In this document: positions 36,293 to 48,709 of the stretch, piece after piece | Numbering within the stretch: the stretch's first letter is position 1 | Layout: each line of letters begins with the position of its first letter | Assembly: GCA_032622095.1 (NCBI GenBank) | Contig: CP136063.1 | Coordinates: 182,137,956 to 182,201,955 of the forward strand | Source of the DNA: Siphonodentalium dalli | Taxonomy: Eukaryota > Mollusca > Scaphopoda > Gadilida > Siphonodentaliidae | DNA length: 64,000 nucleotides | Reading direction: 5' to 3' | The notes under the pieces: generated by a model | Database searches by the model: none | The model's input: the letters and a program-made list of their open reading frames with translations, nothing else | What the model was told of the DNA's origin: nothing | Translations under genes and position numbers: made by a program

Positions 36293-36663
36293 TTTAAGGC
36301 ACGGATGGCCTTCGCAGTGGGTATACTGTCACACCCGTTAAAACTGCCATAATATTATAAACAGAAAGAATATTAAAATATAAACATATTTAGTTCTTAT
36401 ACTAATCATAAATATTGCGTAAATAGTATATTATTGCTAAGTTATGTTTGTAAACAAAAGCCAGGTTCTGTAACATTTTGGCTTTTGTTTACATAACAAA
36501 GCGTACGAACTTGACAATAAAATGCTATTTGCACGATATTTATGATTGGTATAAGAACAACATATTCTATATTTTAATATTCTTTCTGTTTATGGTGGTT
36601 TTAACAGATGTTACTATGTTAATTGCAATATATACCTACCACGAAGGCCATCCGTGCCTTTAA
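36293..36663. mobile_element. TTAA element family F, short copy
   Basis: GGCACGGATGGCCTTCG at the left and CGAAGGCCATCCGTGCC at the right are perfect inverted ends flanked by TTTAA. The arms pair over much of the 371 bp, including TTATGTTTGTAAACAAAAGC against GCTTTTGTTTACATAAC. It lies about 520 bp downstream of ZIP exon 1 in the intron. Confidence 0.85.
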
Positions 36664-37182
36664 GTGGACTGATGTTGGTTTATCCTAGAATGTTATTCGC
36701 TACTGATACATTCCCAACTCACATGGCGACAAGGGACATGGCGACATAATTTCCAGTTGTTACAGTACTTTCACTTATCACATTGTACGTGATCACGGAA
36801 TGTGATCAGTTTGAATGTACTGCAACTATATTGAAAGAGACCAGCTAAACAAAACATATTTGAAAAGTTTAGGCCTACGAAATTTTTATGTCGCGGAAAA
36901 GGAAAATTAAGTTCTATATCCGTGCTCGATATTATTCATATAAATTTATGACCGAGTTCGCCATTGTAGCGGCACATGCAACACTTTATAGATCACGTGA
37001 CCAAATAACAAGATTTGAAAAGCGGGGCGCGAACGTAATCGCCGGTGAAAAACAATATACACTTCTGTCCGGTTTGAAAAGATGGGTACGAATGTGGTTA
37101 TAATTATAGTCTTGTGACGACGACTCATTCAACATCAGGTTTCGAAAAAATTGTCACAAGTTAGTTACAGTTGTATACACAC

Positions 37183-37345
37183 CTGAAAAGCACCGTAAAC
37201 CTCTAAGGAAGAACTCGAATACATTCTTCCGTTTAATAATCCCTGTTCCACAAATTTGACTCAGCCTGAATGGAAGTAGTCCGAACATAACAGTGGAAAT
37301 CGCCAACACGAGCAACGACACAATCTTAGCTACTATAACGTCCAT
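37183..37345 (-). CDS. SLC39A: ZIP-family metal-ion transporter, first coding exon
   Basis: ATG at 37345 (context GATATGG) opens MDVIVAKIVSLLVLAISTVM followed by FGLLPFRL. This is the first membrane helix and the conserved FGLLP turn of ZIP1/2/3 proteins. The exon ends FFLRGLRCFSG at a donor TTTTCAG/GTGTGT. Joined to the acceptor at 25698 it reads RCFSGGIFLGTSFLLLLPE, the unbroken second-helix block of the family, with phase 1 matching on both sides. The joined protein is 377 residues, longer than the roughly 320-residue vertebrate ZIP1 mainly because of the cytosolic loop. The open frame extends upstream of the ATG without another ATG. Confidence 0.85.
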
Positions 37346-37464
37346 ATCAATTTTCCGATCATATGTCAAAACATGGAACGGCACTGTCCCGTTCCCACCG
37401 ATCACACCTGTAGTATCAATCTTGATTTATCCGTTTCCACTAAAACGAAACGAAACGTTCCGCC

Positions 37465-37471
37465 ATATATA
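37465..37471 (-). promoter_or_regulatory. candidate TATA box of the ZIP gene
   Basis: The minus strand reads TCTATATATGG about 120 bases before the ZIP start codon. CGCGAGCGCGGG lies just upstream of it. Spacing allows a short 5' UTR. Transcript evidence is lacking. Confidence 0.4.
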
Positions 37472-37479
37472 GATTTCCC

Positions 37480-39632
37480 GCGCTCGCGATACGACTGTGT
37501 CGTCTGCTTGTAGTCATATTGTCCAATAAATAGGGATAGCATTTTATTGGTGAGTATCAGGCGGAATTATTTTGTCGATACCACGTGACTGGCAGAATGT
37601 TAGGATTGTGGGCTTTATTAGGTATCTGAGTGTCGTCTGGTCATGTTGGGTGCACGGAATATCACTATCGATCATCAATGCTATAGTACGGAGGCATAGT
37701 ATGTGTACAAAGCCATCAACGGGATTAATTAACCTATTAGTATAACAAAATGAACCATGGTTTATCCGTTTTATTCATTGATGCACAATTAAGTATCTGT
37801 GTTATACATGATCCCGTATACAATACGTGATTGGGTGTCCACCGATTTGCTCTGTGTTCTACGGATCGAAGTCTTATTCGCCTTCTCTTGAAACACCTGC
37901 CCCTGCTGCTCTGTTACACTAACCTGGCGTATAGAATGGTTGTACCAGGGGAATGAACACAAGGGCAGCGACGCGGATGTGCAACGGAGCGCGCTATAAA
38001 TCTCGGTAGTGTATAAATTCGATGCATGTGAACGGAACTGGGCTCATGAATACTAGATTTTTTTCACAAAATTCACGGATAAAGTTACGACTATACGTTT
38101 AAGGTAGTACCGTAGTACGTCATCAAACCAGGGTACTCCGTCAGCAAATTATGCGCACGTTCTAACTGCATGTGACCATGATGTTTAAACCATCGATCAT
38201 AACGGATAGGATATCAATTTATTCCGTTTGTATCAAAATATTCATTTAAAGATACAGACAATCGGTCAGTTAGTTGTGTTGTGTGATACAGCCATAACTT
38301 ATCAAAGTTTTGAAGAACATATAGATTTATAGAATGATATGGGTGTCAATATTCCTGTGCGACAAGAGAATCCAGATCTTATACGTTAACATATACTATG
38401 CATGGGGGCGTCATGCAGTGATGCCAGCTCGACCTCGACCCCGGAACATGGTGAAATATGACAACAGAAGACGGAATGCAATTGCATATTCTAACTATAT
38501 ATATATTCCAACATAAGCCGATATTTTGGATGTTGCTACGTCAACAGAGACTAGAGAAGGTTCCAAAATAAATGATGAATATCAAAGTGAGTCGCAAAAA
38601 GAACAAAAGCCTCCAGTTATACACTAAAACCGTGAATTAAGACCAATCCACATGGGTCAATTTTCGTAACATCGGAAAGTGATATCGCGAGCATGGTGAA
38701 TGACACATTCAGTAAGTGTGTCCAGAAATGAGTCATATTAGAAGCAAAATATGACACATTTCTTCATTTAAGTTTGTAGTTTGATATCGCGAAATGATGA
38801 AGGCTATCTTGGGGGGGGGGGGCGTCTCTGCGGCCAGAGGACACTCTAATCCGACATTTTTACGAGAGCATGTTTGCTGGCAGACGCCGCGGATTTGGCA
38901 ATTGCGACGAGTGGAAACAAACATATACTTATGGAGAGTCTTAGGGTTGTTTACATTGCTGTATATCTGTATGCAGTTATACACGCATGCTAGTGTAAAC
39001 GGGTTGATATATATAAGTGCACACAGAAACAAAACGGCATTCGTTCGTGTGAGCAAAAATCGTATCCGTTATATGTCACGGTCAAAACCGAGACATTGCG
39101 ACAGACAAATCTGATTTGATTAATTGTTACTCGGGCTTGGCGAATGTGCTTAATCTTTATTTGTCATTTCAACTCATGTAGTTTACACTTTGTAAGCGAG
39201 AACATGTGTGCTGGTGCGTGTGGTGACAAAGTGCTTAAAGTAAAGTGTTTACTATACAGTATATTTATTAATATTTGTTCTTCTTGTGATAGCTGTGATG
39301 TTGTATTGTTGCATAAACACTGCCCCTTGGAACGTGAATTGCATTTCCTAGCCGGTTGAATGTCCGCATGCAGTTGATTACGATTGATCGTCCGTATATG
39401 GCGGAACAGCAATTCTTTGAAGGAAATCGGTTGCTGCTAGAGCATGATTATAGTCACATAACGACCCGAGAATAACTGGACTTAATCTAAAATGGTCCTA
39501 CGGTTCGCCTTTAGTAGTCTGCGTATATATGTAGATGAAGAAAGTGATGGAGAGTAACATAAATGATGCAGTAATTTTATTGTTCAGGGTGTTTTCAATG
39601 CATGGGGCTGTGCAATTCGTAATCGTGGTAAT
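37480..39632. other. upstream of ZIP gene, no gene recognised
   Basis: Open frames here (for example 38794-39114) show no domain. A run of 13 G lies at 38811-38823. Confidence 0.5.
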
Positions 39633-39853
39633 ATGAGCGAGCTATCAAGATTTAGTCTCTATCGGTATACATCTTTGAAAATGTCAGATATAAAAAATTT
39701 CTTACAATCATCCAGCACATTTACTTTTTTCAGCGATGCGCATGGTACTGTATCCTGGTTGGAACATAATATGTATATAACATCAGACCACTTTCCATTA
39801 AGTGTATCTATCAAGTCGGACGTCGACCTTGCAAACGCACACACAATGAGCAA
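39633..39853 (+). pseudogene. LINE endonuclease-domain fragment
   Basis: The frame reads STFTFFSDAHGTVSWLEHNM followed by YITSDHFPLSVSI. Non-LTR retrotransposon endonucleases end with an S-W-L-D-H block and then an S-D-H-x-P-L block. Here both are present but the spacer is shortened, so part has been lost. The frame ends at 39855 and no RT follows directly. Confidence 0.5.
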
Positions 39854-39859
39854 TTAGAT

Positions 39860-41880
39860 TATTACCCGCAAAATGACCGAACAAGAGCTAAGAGAAATTA
39901 AGCTGGAGATATAGTAATACGCGATTCTCAGTTTCAAGACTGCAATGATTATTATTAACTCAGCAATTGAGTATACACGTATGACCACTTGCGAAGTTCT
40001 GCTTCTAAATATCTGATGGTTTATTCCGATGCGAATGAACAATGCTGTCAAATTCGTTGATGGAACTCGCACGTGAAACGGTTACATAGTGAAGCCAGAG
40101 AATCATTTCAGCCAAACCTTGGCTGTTTATTTCACACCACTTTCTGGGATAACCTGTGTGTCGACTGAGAACCTGTGTGTCAATTGAGGAGAACACACGG
40201 AGGATTTGTGTAAATGTTAGCCCAAACGACATTTCGAAGTAACGACGGGTTTGTTGTTTATTTCGAGGAATAATACCGCATCATATGAATTCAGCCCAAA
40301 TATATTGACAGGTGTCAAGGGTCTAACTCTATACTGAGCAATAAAAAACTAATATTAATAAATACCGAGTATATTTAATTTAACGCCAATGGGTCGTTTA
40401 TGTGCGTTTAAGAGTGTATTTATGCCTAAAGCAAAGTGAAATAACGATCTTAAAATGAATTGGCCGGTATATTTTATTAGTTATCAGGGTTACCAGGGTC
40501 GTAGTTGCATAAATTACAATATATTTTATGTTTATGCTAAGATAACTTGATCGGTATTGAGGTTAACACAAATCCCATATATGGAAATTCCAAATATGGA
40601 AAGTGACGTGCGCAAAACAGATAAAACGACGAAATGTTGTAAAATTCCACGTCTGAATACGCGTCTTATTCTCACTTATACCGTGTTTATATCAGTGTTA
40701 TTCTATGTGTTGTTGTGTATTGTATTACTTTGATCAAGGTTGCGCTTTTGTTATTCTCACAAAAGGTAAATTTGATGCGTGTTTGATGCGTGTTTACATT
40801 TCAAAATTGCGTCTGCCATCTACAGTAACACTAACAGTGCGACGGAATTCCACATGTCCGAGCGCCATTGACTGATTGATTCCTTAATTACGAGACTAAT
40901 TTATCGAATGAGGTCAAATTTTCGCATATAACAAGACTCGTATGTTATTCTGCACCATTCTGACGAGTGCCGACTTTCATTTCGCATTATTTTCGTTTTT
41001 ATCGAAAAATAATCGTTCTCTATGCCTATGCCATGGACTGGAGATTCCCATGTAAATTTTTTCAACCAAAAAAAAATTCATTGTTTTGCCAATTTCAAGC
41101 TAGTTTATAGCATGGTCATGGCATAATTTGGCCTAGCGAGTGTCGGTAGACGTTTCTTGAGTGTGCACAACAAATTTTGGTCCCAACGAAGCAGGCTAAA
41201 ATCCTGAAATTTGTCAATTTTACTTTGCGTGTGAAGAAAATATTCATTTAAACTTCCAAAATTGGTTGAAATATACTCAACAACAGTCAGTTGAATGGTG
41301 ACATTATTTATAGTGACCGACTAACTTCCACGATGAATCAAATTTGTTTTTATTGGTGACAATTATGTCGCGAGAGATAAAAATGTAAATTTTTTAAAGA
41401 AAATGTTAAATTTTAGCTCATTTTAAGACTTTAATTGCTTGTAGATCGGTGTTAATTATCTTCGTCAATGATGTCATGTCACGCTTGTTAATAATTCATT
41501 TGTTCGGAAATACTTATTGGGGGTCGAAATGTATAAAATTTAACTATACCACCACTTCCAAAAACAACACCGATAAACAATAACGCTCTTTGTTCCATGC
41601 AATGGAAATGGCTATTTATTGTCCTGATATCAGTGATATAAATGAATGCCTAAAATTAGTATTATCCTGAAATAAATTTATGCCACTTTGGCGAACATGG
41701 GAACCACGGTACAATTTATGCCATTTAGGCACACTTCAGAGTGAAATCAGGGCTTATATTTCGGCGAGAATCCAAATCTAGATTCTCGTAAATATTCTTG
41801 CAAATTACCCTGGATTCTCGTGAAAAAGTATATATGGATTCTCGCAAAATCAGATGAAATATATGCCCTGGAAATATAGC
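39860..41880. other. no gene; largely free of the local repeat families
   Basis: None of the families seen elsewhere is recognised in most of this interval. It has a paired CArG box (listed separately) and no protein-like frame. Confidence 0.45.
40575..40599. promoter_or_regulatory. two tandem CArG boxes
   Basis: CCATATATGG (40575-40584) and CCAAATATGG (40590-40599) both fit CC(A/T)6GG, the SRF site. They lie 15 bp apart, centre to centre. Confidence 0.4.
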
Positions 41881-42844
41881 AAATCGTTTAATGCTTTAGA
41901 ATTTTTGTTTTCGGAGATTTATATATATGCTTAAAGACATATTATGGACTTGTTATGGACTTTTTCGGGTGCGAGAAATTGATAAGTTAGTGCTCAGGCA
42001 CTTTGCCAACCTGGGGAATGTTATCATTCTACTAAGATCACTGAAAATTTCCAAAAAAATCTACCACACCACTTCATAGAGAACATCGTCTGAACTACTC
42101 CAAATTGTAAATATTTACATCTCGATTCGGGGCGCAACTATCGGCTATAATTAAACAAAAATGATTTCGCCATCGAGAGTCATTGCATTTAACTAATATA
42201 TAAGAATGACGTTGTGTATCATCCATTTGAATTAATATTCGTAACGAATAACTACTTTGAGAAAGATTATTCTTAATTTCTATTTGATCACTCTGCCCGG
42301 TGTCTGCCGGAGTGTTTCACATCACTTTAATCAAGGAAGACTGTTCAGAAAAACTGCATTTCAAGAAATCGTTTAATGCTTTCGAATTTTGGTTTTCGGA
42401 GATTTATATATATGCTTAAAGACATATTATGGACTTGTTATGGACTTTTTCGGGTGCGAGAAATTGATAAGTTAGTGCTCAGGCACTTTGCCAACCTGGG
42501 GAATGTTATCATTCTACTAACATCACTGAAAATTTCCAAAAAAATCTACCACACCACTTCATAGACAACATCGTCTGAACTACTCCAAATTGTAAATATT
42601 TACATCTCGATTCGGGGCGCAACTATCGGCTATAATTAAACAAAAATTATTTCGCCATCGAGAGTCATTGCATTTAACTAATATATAAGAATGACGTTGT
42701 GTATCATCCATTTAGATTAATATTCGTAACAAATAACTACTTTGAGAAAGATTATTCTTAATTTGATCACTCTGCCCGTTGTCTGCCGGAGTGTTTCACA
42801 TCACTTTAATCAAGGAAGACTGTTCAGAAAAACTGCATTTCAAG
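41881..42844 (+). repeat. 485-bp tandem duplication
   Basis: Unit 1 (41881-42365) and unit 2 (42366-42844) both begin AAATCGTTTAATGCTTT and end CTGCATTTCAAG. Only a handful of substitutions and a small deletion in unit 2 (around 42762) separate them, so the duplication is recent. No gene recognised in the unit. Confidence 0.95.
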
Positions 42845-42914
42845 ATCACCAAACAACTTTCCTTTTTATGGCCACCACATCTTTCCAAAGATGTACTTCT
42901 TCCATTTTGCTATC

Positions 42915-43219
42915 AAAGACCGAAAAATGTCGTTAAACTAGAGATCCAAATACCCACTAAGGGCCCCTATATCTTGAAATATTAAAGACCGAGAATGTCG
43001 TTAAACTATAAAGACCGAAAAATGTCGTTAAACTAGAGATCCAAATACCCCCTATATCTTGAGATATTATAAAGACCGAAAAATGTCATTAAACTATTAA
43101 AGACCGAAAAATGTCGTTAAACTACAAAGACCGAAAAATGTCGTTAAACTAGAGATCCAAACATCCCCATCCCCTATTTTTTTAGACAATTAAGAACGAA
43201 ATATGTCGTTACACCATTA
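42915..43219 (+). repeat. short-unit tandem array
   Basis: AAAGACCGAAAAATGTCGTT plus AAACTA occurs six times with small changes, with or without an AGAGATCCAAATACC spacer and CTATATCTTGA. A seventh degenerate unit ends near 43219. It lies about 70 bp beyond the 485-bp duplication. Confidence 0.9.
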
Positions 43220-43474
43220 ATACATAATTTGTGTTTATGAAAGTCTGGCACCCATTAGCAGTTTGTTTTCAGTACATTTTAATATTCATTGGAACGTAAA
43301 CAATTATTCGCTGACAGAAATCATGTTAATATTGCCTTTCGTTACTGGTTTCCTCGACTCAAATATTTCTCACTGCTCAATACTTATAATTAAAAAAAAT
43401 GTTCTGTGTTTTGTGTCACTTCTTAATAGCATTATGTATTCTGCTATTGACAAGAAAAAAAGTTGCAGTATACG

Positions 43475-43972
43475 TTAAAGGTACGGAAGGCCTTGGTGGG
43501 TATCCTGTGAACATATTTCCACCTGCCAAAAACCGCTACAAACGAAAATAATATTCAAATATAGACATACTTTGTTAATATACAAATGAGAAATATCTCA
43601 TAAACAGTATGTTATTGTCGTAAATTTGACGATTGTTATGTAAACAAAGGATAAAAAGTTACTTTCTTGGTGTTTCTTTATATTATGATGGTAAACATAA
43701 AGAGCGTTCTTTGTTGCTCAATTCCTTATTTGGAAATAATAAAGAGCGTTTATACCATTTGTGTGTGATTAGCCAGTAGCATTGTGCTGCCTTCTATAAC
43801 ACAATCAGACTCTTGTTTAGGTAAAATTTAGTAGGTCTTTATGTGAGCATGATGTTTACGCGATAGTGATCGTATATTTGAACCAAAATGTATGCGTTTT
43901 AATATTTTTCTGTTTACGGTGTTTGGAACAAATATGAATATTTTCGACAACTAAGCCCCCTCGTCCCTTTAA
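43475..43972. mobile_element. TTAA element family F, copy 3
   Basis: TTAAAGGTACGGAAGGCCTT at the left and CCTCGTCCCTTTAA at the right. The inside matches the copy at 30.2 kb (CATAAAGAGCGTTC, ACCATTTGTGTGTGATTAGC). Confidence 0.75.
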
Positions 43973-44864
43973 TATAATTAATATAACATCCCTCATCCAA
44001 TAATCTCCAAATTGCATATCTAATTTCAATCCTAGTTACACGTCACGCCGCCCCTCATCATTTGCCAATTGTACACCCTTTTTTTTGCTGCTGCTGCAAC
44101 TGTTCAATTTCTTTAAAAATTATTGAAAAAATGGCCCTCCCACCGGCCGACATTTACCTCTGATTTTTTTTTTATCATCGGTCCGCACCAAAATTGAGCA
44201 CACGTCCCTATATAATATACCTATTTAAACCGAGTATACACGGTGGTGTACTATATCAACCGTTCATTTAACCGTTTAGGTAGCATATTTCCACGTATAC
44301 GTTATCGCGACAAATCCCTGCTGATCTGTTATTAATGAACCAAACACTTAACATGTCAACACACTCTGGCCCGCCAATGCTACAGTGTATAAACGTAACG
44401 GGGCAAATATGCACATTATATTGGCAGCTAACGAGAGCATTCATCATCAGCAATCTGCTCACCCCTTTTAGCCGATACGATAGAAACTAAACGATTTGTT
44501 ACTTCTAATTACCCGTACTTAATTACACTACTTGCGTGTTAATAAAGTACGACCCCATTACCACTAAAGGTGAAACATGGGATTTAGAACATTAATATTC
44601 ACTCTTACATAGTTCCACATTCAAGGTTCGTCTTGTGTAATCGTATGTCAGTTGTAACGTTGTGAAACCGCAACCGAACTGAATTATTCTATTGCTAAAT
44701 AGTTCATGGCTGACCTGATGCATGCATCTTAGTTTTCTTGTGTCTATATTGTGCGTTAATCAGGGTAGACCTCGATGCTGGTATATGTTCGACATCATGT
44801 GCCGAATTCGCTCGAGATTAAAATATGCGCCGCGAGAATGCAAGGCGAGTGCTGAGCAGCTAAG
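43973..44864. other. no gene recognised
   Basis: ACATCCCTCATCCAATAATC at 43986 echoes family I. The rest is unassigned. Confidence 0.45.
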
Positions 44865-45352
44865 TTAAAGGTACTCAACCCGATAAAACTCCTCTCAATT
44901 ACTATTTCAATGGCTTCGGGGGTCAAAAATATTTGATTCGAGTCGAGGAAGTCACCCATCAAAGCTCAGATTTGTTAGATATCGATTTTAGAAATCTATT
45001 ATTTTTCATTATCGGGAATTCTTTCTGGCCCAGAAGAATGTCAAAAATTCGTTATTTTTACCCACTTGATTATAGAGTTATCCATCCTTGTCTGTTTGAA
45101 TAGAATTTTGGCGTAATATCTCGAGCAGGTTACCAAATTGACGGCAGTTATTGGTACTCATCTCGAGAACATAAGAATTTTCAAAAATCAATATCTAATA
45201 ACTCTGAGCTTTGTTTGATGGGTTCCTCGACTCGAATCAAATATTTTTTACCCCCAAAGCCAAAGAAATAGTAATATAGGACCCTCTGATCGGATTGTTG
45301 TTGTTGGAATCTGTTGAGATGGGGACCCTCTTTACGGGTTGAGTACCTTTAA
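44865..45352. mobile_element. MITE family E, best-preserved copy
   Basis: TTAAAGGTACTCAACCCG opens the copy and CGGGTTGAGTACCTTTAA closes it, giving TTAA flanks and AGGTACTCAACCCG inverted ends. The interior is also a large inverted repeat (GATTCGAGTCGAGGAAGTCA against GGGTTCCTCGACTCGAATC). Non-coding. AGG-type ends with TTAA are seen in Kolobok-like elements, but piggyBac-like origin is also possible. Confidence 0.85.
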
Positions 45353-46380
45353 AGCAGATAAAATTGAAAACAGTTTGGAAACAAACAATATATGGATATT
45401 TTAGATCTGTTTCAAGCTGGGAATGCCTGTTCTGTTGGTGGATCAAATGGTGAAGCATATATATGCAACATGTTGGACGAACACTTCCGACTTAGCTACA
45501 GCGATAAACAAGCACAAAACAATCATAGAAATATTATTGATAGATATATTGACCACGGCGAACTCTATATTTCCGAAACCGATGTTTCCGATGCTGTTAA
45601 CAGACTAAAATCAGGAAAATATGCAGGGTCTGATAACATATCGGCTACATCTGAAAATGAATGATAAATATATCTCAGTTTACACCGCCTGAAGATATTG
45701 TTTAATGCTATAAATATGGACATCTTCCTCCTGATATTTAAAAAACTTAAAATTGAATCTAGTGCCTATATTCAAATATAAAGCCGGAAACATTTCTGAC
45801 AGACAACTACCATCCGGTTGCATTGTCGTGCATTATTTCGAAGGTGCTGGAAATGGTACTACTTTAAAAATATTCAGATTGTTTATACACAACAGACAAT
45901 CAATTTGGATTTAAAAAAAAGAACATTCAACGGATGGTTGTATATTTGTGTTGAAGGAGACTATTGGACACTACAGCTATAGAGAAACGCCAGTATTTGT
46001 ATGTTTTAGACGCTAGCAAGGCATTTAATCGTGCCAATCACGAAAATCCATAGCAAATTTTTGAGCGATGATCTGTACCTCCTGTTATCATCAGTATTCT
46101 TGAGGACTGGTTTCAAAATTAAATATATAATGTTAGATGCGAACAGTCGTACTCAATTAGTTTTATGCCAAGCAGTGGTGTCCCGCAGGGTCACCGACTG
46201 AGTCCTTACCTGTTTAATGTGTATACAAACATGATCAGCGAAAAATTGAACGAATGTAATGCCGGTGTGCCATTGGTGGTGAGACTATTAACTATGCAGA
46301 CGATATGTGTCTTATTGCTCACTATATAGAGGCGTCTTTTGAGAACTTACAGTATGTTATAATAATGCATATATGAAGTT
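45353..46380 (+). pseudogene. LINE (CR1/jockey-like) reverse transcriptase remnant
   Basis: The conserved RT blocks appear in order, but in shifting frames. They are VGGSNGEAYICNMLDEHF, then VSDAVNRLKSGKYAGSDNIS near 45580-45640, DNYHPVALSCIISKVLEM near 45800-45855, STDGCIFVLKETIGHYS near 45930, and FLDASKAFNRANHE near 46010. SGVPQGHRLSPYLFNVY follows near 46170-46215 and INYADDMCLIAH near 46285-46320. YADD is the catalytic motif. Several frameshifts and stops after 45664 show the copy is dead. It follows directly on the family E element. Confidence 0.9.
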
Positions 46381-48709
46381 TATGGGTTATGAACGATCAT
46401 ATAGCGCGAGTGTGATGTGTTTATAAGTTTGCCCGTGTTGGTACGGAATGGTGTGTATGAATTTAGAGAGAGACTATAATTATGTTAAAAAAAATTCTTA
46501 CCGCCATTTATAATTCCGATGCAATATACCGTTCTCATTTGCTTAATAATTGGAACCATCTGCTTATGTGAATTTATTCTTAAATACTGTAATATATATA
46601 TACGGTTATTTAATTGTAAACCTATATGTGGGCGTTTCATGCCTCCAATAAATCAATATATATATGATCAAGCCTCGGACAACTATCCTTAATTGACCGA
46701 TTCAATAGAAAATGATTGTGCGCGTTGTGCATAATCTGGTAGATCGTGCAACGTGAAAATCTCACGGCGCACTATTATACATGCAATGCAGTGTTCAGTA
46801 ATCCTCATCGTCGTAGGTGATGGCTGTATTATACAACAAAACTAATTGACGGAGTGTCTGCATTTTTAATGAAAGTTAAACCGAATAAATGCTTACGTAT
46901 CCGTTGTGACAGATAAGACACCACGGTTACAGTTATAATATGCACATAATTTGATGACGTAGTACCCTAACCGTAGTCGTAACTCTAGCTGTGAGGTTTG
47001 CGAAACGTGCCGGCCGGTTACTGACGTGAATTCAAATGTGACTGAAGGTATATAAGTGAATTTTGAATTGCGATAGATGTTGCTATCAGTATACAGCTAC
47101 AGTACATACAAACATAAAATGCCTACCTAATATTTTAGAGGCTACTTATACATGGGAAATCACTCTACTGCACATAGAAATCGCCGACCGCCGACAATAA
47201 CTGACATACCAAATCAGGCGTTAGTTATATATACACGTAATCACTTTGCATAGGATATATATGGTAACAATATTAAGAATGTGCATATGAATAGTGCAGC
47301 AGCATAAATACATAAGAATGGAAATGTTGACTTGTAAATATATATTCCTGTGGTGGCATTACCCTGCTGGGCTGTCGTATTGCCTCCCTTCGAGTGGACA
47401 ATTCGCGGGTTTGCGTTTATCAAGGATCGAACCAGCTTTAATTGACATTGATTGGTGGCTTATGTCAGCTAAATACACAATGCCCCTTATCGGCCGAACC
47501 AGCTTAAGGCCCTCGTGGAATAGAACTTTAGACCACGAAGTTTGCGCTACGAGGTATATAGGTATAGCCGGGCATCCCGAGCTCACTGAAGCCAATCCGA
47601 TCGCGACCTTGTACTTGACACTATGCGCCCGGTCCTGTTCTAATAAGCTGGACATCAAAATAATGAACAGCGTCCTGCCCAATCTCACATCTCGATTATA
47701 TTTATCCGTCCACTTCCTATTCCTTCTTTATTAACCGCAGGCTTATGCGACGAACCTATTGACTCCTTGTTTGTTGATTGAACGTCGCCCCCAGGAAAGA
47801 TTCCGCTCTCGATTCCGAATAAAACATCTAATTTCCCCGACGAATGAATTAGTTAATCTATTTTGTGTGTACCATGGTGATTGGCATGTCTGTAACCTTG
47901 CTGATATCTCGCGAATGTCTGGGTCCTGACGTCGGAATCACCAATTGAAACAAATCTAGTGTCATCTAAAGTCCCAAATGAGATCGCAACCCAGAAACCC
48001 ATGCAGCGAGTCAGTTTAACAATATTATTTGACTCCTGAGCTCTTGTTAGACAACTATCAAATGGGAAATGAAATTGAGATCAATAAAGTAAAGTGCTGC
48101 AAGTAACGCTGTACAAATGCGTATAATCGAGAAAAAACCCGCCTCAGATGCATCATGCATGAATATAGAGGCATAGTTACGGGAAACGTAGCATGAGAGA
48201 TAGGATAGGATAGGTTTTTTAATTTCCATTACACGTATATATTACATAATAATAATGAAAATTATGGATAATTCTGTAGTATATTGTGGGGGATAGCACA
48301 ATCTGGCAAGACTGACTTCCTGCCATCCCCCGAGATCGCAAGCCCCGAGTGTTACGGTATCGTCCCGCTTTCTGGCCTCACGAATAATATCGACATATAG
48401 AACGCATGAGCAGTTCTGTGTTTATTAAACACTCGCCCGCAATTTCCCGTATATATGATACCAAGCATAAATGTGAAGAGTTATCGTGCTTTATAGTCTT
48501 AATTGTGCATATTCGGTTATGCTTTGACGTATTTTATACAGTACCAGTTGAGATGTCATTTCGAATACAACGTCATTTTGCAAACATATATGTATTTTCA
48601 AATTCAACAATATATTACAATGTAGACACATCGACGAGAAAACGACTTGGGCAGTATAACGGATGCGTTTTGGTGCATGACCGGTCATTTCTACCCCTGG
48701 TCACGTGGG
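46381..48709. other. no gene recognised
   Basis: A 146-codon plus frame (47294-47734) and a 109-codon minus frame (47359-47688) overlap but show no domain. GGATAGGATAGG is a tiny tandem repeat at 48198. The bases just after 46380 may be the LINE's 3' portion. Confidence 0.45.

Larger units (their letters stand above)
25699..37182 (-). other. 11.5-kb intron of the ZIP gene
   Basis: Donor GTGTGT at 37182 and acceptor TTTTGCCAG at 25699 bound the intron, which interrupts a glycine codon after its first base (phase 1). No other protein-like exon is seen inside. It holds at least ten MITEs of families B, C, D, E, F, H and the TA type, plus palindromes. Confidence 0.85.

Noticed and set aside
47400-47440. 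B-box-like GGTTCGATCC on the minus strand as a tRNA
   Set aside because: No A-box at suitable distance and no acceptor pairing.
47294-47734. 146-codon open frame with an overlapping 109-codon frame on the other strand
   Set aside because: Neither shows a domain, membrane pattern or splice context; both look like chance open frames in less AT-rich DNA.
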